Part shown: positions 60,790 through 64,000 of the stretch, piece after piece
How the letters are laid out: every line of letters starts with the position of its first letter
Position numbering within the stretch: the first letter of the stretch is position 1
DNA from: Caballeronia sordidicola
Lineage (GTDB): Bacteria; Pseudomonadota; Gammaproteobacteria; Burkholderiales; Burkholderiaceae
Length of the DNA stretch: 64,000 bases
Direction of reading: 5' to 3'
Assembly: GCF_000729995.1 (NCBI RefSeq)
Contig: NZ_JNFG01000035.1
Location: 1 to 64,000, forward strand
Made by a program: the position numbers and the translations under genes
Notes under the pieces: model-generated
Seen by the model: only the letters and a program-made list of their open reading frames with translations
Databases searched by the model: none
Told to the model about the DNA's origin: nothing

Positions 60790-62160
60790 ATGAATCTTTC
60801 ACTATCACGTTTATTCCGCGCGACCTGGTCGCGCTTGGCAGGCATCGCCGGCGTATCGCTTTTGCTCACGGCCGGGGTTGTTGCGACCACGTCGAATGCG
60901 TACGCAGGGGGCGAGGAATATTTCCCCTTGCAGAGCTACAGAGTAGGACCCTACGCGGCGGGAGGCACTGGTTTCTTTGGCGGTTTTATCGACTACATGA
61001 AGCTCATCAATACCCGTGACGGTGGTGTGAACGGCGTCAAGCTGACGTGGAGCGAATGCGAAACAGAATATGTGGTGGAGAAGGGCGTGGAATGCTACGA
61101 GCGCCTGAAGGCCGGCCTCAACGGCGCACCGGCGGCCGCCACGAATCCGCTCTCGGTCGGCATAGCGTATGCAACCATCGACCGGTCGACGGCGGACAAG
61201 CTGCCGCTCATCACGATCAATCATGGCCGCACGGACTCGACCGATGGCGCCGTGTTCCCCTACGTGTTTCCGCTGCAGCTGAACCCGTATAGCGAAGTGT
61301 CGGCGATCATCAATTACATCGGGACGCAGTCAGGCGGGTTGCAGGGTTTGAAGGGCAAGAAGATCGTGGTGCTTTATCACGGCTCGCCTTATGGCCGCGA
61401 GACCATTCCCGTACTCGATATCCTCGCGAAGAAGTACGGCTTCGAACTGACGCAGATCGAGGTGCCGCATCCGGGCAACGAACAGGGTTCGCAGTGGCTC
61501 AACATTCATCGGATCAACCCTGACTGGGTCATCCTGCGTGGCTGGGGCGTGATGAATCCGGTAGCGCTCAAGTCCGCGCAGAAGGTGGGCTTCCCGGCGA
61601 ACCACATCATTGGCAACATCTGGAGCAACTCGGAAGAAGACGTGCGTCCTGCGGGCGACGCCGCCAAGGGTTTCATCTCGATCACCACGCATCCGTCGGG
61701 TACGAACTATCCCGTGCTGCAGGCTATCGATCAATACGTCATCAAGCCGGGCAAAGGCAACCTCAGTGACCCGGCGCGCTTCGGGACGGTGTATTACAAC
61801 CTGGGTGTCGTGAACGGGATTCTCAATGTGGAAGCGTTACGCGTTGCTCAGGCGAAATACGGCAATAAGCCGCTGACGGGCGAACAGGTCCGCTGGGGGT
61901 TTGAACACCTTGATCTCGACAACCCTCGCCTGAAACAGTTGGGCGCGTACGGATTGGTGCAACCGCTCAAGCTGTCGTGCTCGGATCATGAAGGCGGTGG
62001 CGCCGTGCGATTCCAGCAATGGGACGGACAGCAGTGGAAGGTGATCAGCGACTGGGTGCAGGCGGATCGTGCGCTGCTGCGTCCGATCATCGAAAATTCG
62101 GCGAATGCGTATGCGAAAGAGAAGGGCATCACACCGCGCGACTGCAGCAAGGATCTGTAG
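60790..62160 (+). CDS. Branched-chain-type ABC periplasmic binding protein (LivK-like)
   Basis: The 456-residue protein has a Sec signal (residues 1-39, ending NAYA-GG) and a type I periplasmic fold of the larger, amide/urea- or aromatic-type Liv group: SYRVGPYAAGGTGFFGGFIDYMKLINTRDGGVNGVKL, NPLSVGIAYATIDRSTADKLPLITINHG and RINPDWVILRGWGVMNPVAL. It determines the ligand of the importer. The link to sfnG suggests an organosulfur or sulfonate ligand, though amides or carboxylates are common for this group. Confidence 0.9.
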   Translation: MNLSLSRLFRATWSRLAGIAGVSLLLTAGVVATTSNAYAGGEEYFPLQSYRVGPYAAGGTGFFGGFIDYMKLINTRDGGVNGVKLTWSECETEYVVEKGVECYERLKAGLNGAPAAATNPLSVGIAYATIDRSTADKLPLITINHGRTDSTDGAVFPYVFPLQLNPYSEVSAIINYIGTQSGGLQGLKGKKIVVLYHGSPYGRETIPVLDILAKKYGFELTQIEVPHPGNEQGSQWLNIHRINPDWVILRGWGVMNPVALKSAQKVGFPANHIIGNIWSNSEEDVRPAGDAAKGFISITTHPSGTNYPVLQAIDQYVIKPGKGNLSDPARFGTVYYNLGVVNGILNVEALRVAQAKYGNKPLTGEQVRWGFEHLDLDNPRLKQLGAYGLVQPLKLSCSDHEGGGAVRFQQWDGQQWKVISDWVQADRALLRPIIENSANAYAKEKGITPRDCSKDL

Positions 62161-62162
62161 CA

Positions 62163-62960
62163 ATGGCTGAAGCCACGGTTCTCGATGTGGAGGGCATTGC
62201 CGTCACTTATGGCGGACTCATCTCGGCATTGCGCGGGGTGTCGCTGAAGGTGACGCAGGGTTCTGTGGTCGCACTGCTCGGCGGCAACGGCGCGGGCAAG
62301 ACCACTACGCTCAAGGCTATTTCAGCGCTGCTCGGTGCCGAGCGAGGCGAGTTGACCGCCGGGCGAATTGCGTATCGCGGCAAGGACGTGACGCGTGCGA
62401 ACCCCTGGACGCTCGCGGAGGCCGGTCTCGTCCAGGTGCTGGAAGGGCGGCGTTGTTTCGCGCATTTATCGGTGGAGGAGAACTTGCGGATCGGTGCGTA
62501 CGTTCGTCGTCCGTCGGTGCGTGAAGTCGAGGCCGGCCTTGAACGTATCTATGGGATTTTTCCGCGCTTGAAGGAGCGCCGCAAGTCGCTCGCCGGGTTG
62601 ACGTCGGGCGGCGAGCAGCAGATGGTCGCAATCGGCCGCGCGTTGATGGCGCGGCCATCGGTGATCCTGCTGGATGAGCCTTCAATGGGACTGGCGCCGC
62701 AGATTGTTGAAGAGATCTTCGAGACCGTCGCGAGGCTTAATCGTGATGACGGGGTGAGCTTTCTGCTGGCGGAACAGAATGCGGCCACGGCTTTGCGATA
62801 CGCAACATACGGTTATGTGCTCGAAGGCGGGCGTGTGGTGGCGCAAGGGACATCTTCGGAACTTGAACAACTCGATGTGCTGACGGAGGCTTATCTTGGT
62901 GCGGCGAACGGAGCGGGTGGACGCGCAATACGTCGATCGTCCCGCTTCGCACTGGCCTGA
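62163..62960 (+). CDS. Branched-chain-type ABC transporter ATPase (LivF-like)
   Basis: The 265-residue ATPase has Walker A GGNGAGKTTTLK, EGRRCFAHLSVEENLRIGAYVRR, signature LTSGGEQQMVAIGRALMARP, Walker B ILLDEPSMGLAP and switch LLAEQNAATALRYATYGYVLEGGRVV, as in LivF. It begins two bases after the binding-protein stop. It closes the operon that begins with sfnG. Confidence 0.92.
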   Translation: MAEATVLDVEGIAVTYGGLISALRGVSLKVTQGSVVALLGGNGAGKTTTLKAISALLGAERGELTAGRIAYRGKDVTRANPWTLAEAGLVQVLEGRRCFAHLSVEENLRIGAYVRRPSVREVEAGLERIYGIFPRLKERRKSLAGLTSGGEQQMVAIGRALMARPSVILLDEPSMGLAPQIVEEIFETVARLNRDDGVSFLLAEQNAATALRYATYGYVLEGGRVVAQGTSSELEQLDVLTEAYLGAANGAGGRAIRRSSRFALA

Positions 62961-63092
62961 CGGAAAGCATGTAGTTCAACAGGCCGTGATGCCGTCACGA
63001 CCGTCACACACGCTGCCTCGAACTCGCCGCGCGAATCGCCCGGCGATATCAACCGATCACGCAGTCGGCAAAAGCGTGTCTCTTCCACACTC

Positions 63093-63135
63093 GCGACGAA
63101 TCCCGGGCTGACAAAGTCAGCCCGGGATTCGTCGC
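63093..63135 (+). terminator. Long hairpin after the Liv-type operon
   Basis: A perfect 20-base stem (GCGACGAATCCCGGGCTGAC and its complement) with an AAA loop lies 132 bases past the LivF-like stop. No long T run follows, but the stem alone is strong enough to suggest termination or an mRNA-stabilising end. Confidence 0.7.
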
Positions 63136-63670
63136 TTCTAATGCATGACGATCGTGTTCTCAATGCCTGCAAACGGCGCAGACAGTGCGCGGCGTAAGTA
63201 CATTGGAATGCTAATTAAGTTAAAAAGAACCAGGTGCGCTGCCCCTTTGATGACGAGTGTTTTTGTCCGGTTGACGCGCGGACATTGCATGCTAGAATAA
63301 TCTTCAATTAAAACATACGTTCCATAATTAAGGAATAAAATATAGGAGGCATGCACAGATCCCTAGTAGATTGACCACCGACATTGTGCAGTTCATAAGG
63401 CGGCGTAGCGCACATCCGGAACGGCGACATTCGCCGCGGCATGACGGTCATCAAGCGAGGCATTGTCGGTGCGATGGCCGGCTCGAATAGTGGGAACAGC
63501 GCGATCAAGCGGCGATACCCGCCTATGGGCACGGTTATCTGACGCTCTGACGTGAACTGCTGAATCGGTGGATCAAACTTTCAAGACTTGAACCGTATGC
63601 GAGGCAGTCATCTCTGTCACGGCGCTCATATTCACCTGAGGGCTGTCAGTCATCATCCAGGAGGCAAGCA
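63136..63670. other. Untranslated region and promoter before the lactonase-like gene
   Basis: About 535 bases with locally higher A+T. TTGACG and TAGAAT, 16 bases apart (63271-63298), make a convincing sigma-70 promoter whose transcript would carry a leader of about 365 bases. Inside it a TAGGAGG sequence stands one base before a seven-codon ATG frame (63352), too close to be an efficient start. No larger gene was recognised. Confidence 0.6.
63271..63298 (+). promoter_or_regulatory. Predicted sigma-70 promoter
   Basis: TTGACG (63271-63276) and TAGAAT (63293-63298) with a 16-base spacer, pointing towards the lactonase-like gene. Confidence 0.6.
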
Positions 63671-64000
63671 ATGAGCAAAGTTCGAAACCTCGAAGTGCAT
63701 GCATCGCAGTCGCGACGTGTCTGGCTCAAAAGCGTGGGCGCGCTGGCAGCCATGTCGGCCATCGGTTCATTCGCAGCGGCTCGTCCCGCGCAAGCGGCGA
63801 GCAGGGTGAGCGCGGCGACCAAAGCGCGGACGGGCGAGCCGCTATTCGCCTATGTCGGCACCTACACGCCGAACGGCCTTGGCATTCATCGCTTCCAGGT
63901 CGACCCGAACACCGGAAAGCTTGACGCGCTCGAGCCGGTGCGCGGCATCGAGAATCCGAGTTGCCTCGTCGTCGACCCGCAACAGCGTTTCCTGTTTGCC
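63671..64000 (+). CDS. Lactonase-family beta-propeller protein, Tat-exported (partial)
   Basis: The frame runs off the window end after 110 codons. It starts with a twin-arginine signal (SRRVWLK, residues 14-20, hydrophobic stretch, ARPAQA-AS cleavage region) and continues as PLFAYVGTYTPNGLGIHRFQVDPNTGKLDALEPV and SCLVVDPQQRFLF. That is the first blade of the 6-phosphogluconolactonase/YkgB-like seven-bladed propeller. Export argues against a cytoplasmic pentose phosphate role; a periplasmic lactonase or binding protein is more likely. AGGAGG stands six bases before ATG. Confidence 0.85.
   Translation, partial: MSKVRNLEVHASQSRRVWLKSVGALAAMSAIGSFAAARPAQAASRVSAATKARTGEPLFAYVGTYTPNGLGIHRFQVDPNTGKLDALEPVRGIENPSCLVVDPQQRFLFA

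Noticed and set aside
63308..63532. 74-residue minus-strand frame
   Set aside because: No ribosome site and no recognisable domain; lies in an A+T-rich leader region.

Overview
This 64 kb stretch of high-G+C DNA is best explained as a chromosomal segment of a Burkholderiales bacterium of the Burkholderia / Paraburkholderia / Caballeronia type. That assignment is inferred from codon use, the gene families present (many ABC importers, sugar-alcohol operon, DszC/SfnG flavoenzymes, MocR and AraC regulators) and a dispersed repeat found twice here. No rRNA, tRNA, CRISPR array or prophage was recognised. The window opens inside an IS30-family transposase and closes inside a Tat-exported lactonase-family protein.

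Layout. 1-0.33 kb: right end of an IS30 element abutting copy A of a dispersed repeat. 0.47-3.4 kb: aldehyde dehydrogenase plus omega-aminotransferase pair (amine/GABA-type catabolism) ending in a clear terminator. 3.5-10.7 kb: small conserved protein, DUF421 membrane protein, large hybrid histidine kinase, iron-permease-like protein, MFS exporter, orphan antitoxin-like protein. 10.8-21.2 kb: a DeoR-controlled carbohydrate locus: split transketolase, two SDR dehydrogenases, ribose-type ABC importer with DUF2291 lipoprotein, FGGY kinase. 21.2-22.0 kb: a RibH2-type lumazine synthase behind an FMN riboswitch. 22.1-37.7 kb: sulfur-nutrition genes: a TauABC-like importer, a polar-amino-acid ABC importer split into divergent halves, a thiol dioxygenase, a MetC-like C-S lyase, a four-domain rhodanese protein, a flavoprotein and an SsuABC-like importer. 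37.9-39.6 kb: lower-G+C island with a coupled pair of unknown proteins and repeat copy B. 39.6-50.2 kb: MocR and GNAT, gamma-glutamyltransferase, a MurA paralogue, a stand-alone heme-anchor-like membrane protein, MFS plus AraC, an NmrA-like reductase and a 59-residue membrane protein. 50.2-63.0 kb: PNPOx/ferredoxin-reductase/2Fe-2S fusion with GST and LysR, then a divergent DszC-like / SfnG pair, with sfnG heading a Liv-type ABC transporter operon that also carries a degenerate acyl-CoA-synthetase-like gene.

How the parts fit. The strongest theme is scavenging of organic sulfur. Taurine- and sulfonate-type importers, an amino-acid importer tied to thiol oxidation and C-S cleavage, a glutathione-degrading enzyme and a dimethyl-sulfone-type monooxygenase all lie within 40 kb. 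Reduced-flavin and thiol chemistry (GST, ferredoxin-reductase fusion, RibH2) is interspersed. The second theme is polyol/ketose catabolism: import by the RbsABC-like system, oxidation by SDRs, phosphorylation by the FGGY kinase, and entry into the pentose phosphate pathway through the split transketolase.

The candidates for something undescribed are: (i) the sfnG-linked Liv-type transporter with its motif-less AMP-binding protein; (ii) the importer / thiol dioxygenase / C-S lyase / four-rhodanese cluster with a 22-codon coupled leader ORF; (iii) the orphan CyaC/SdhC-like membrane domain; (iv) the coupled pair of unknown proteins in the low-G+C island. Functions are inferred from recognised families and motifs read by eye; no database search was possible.
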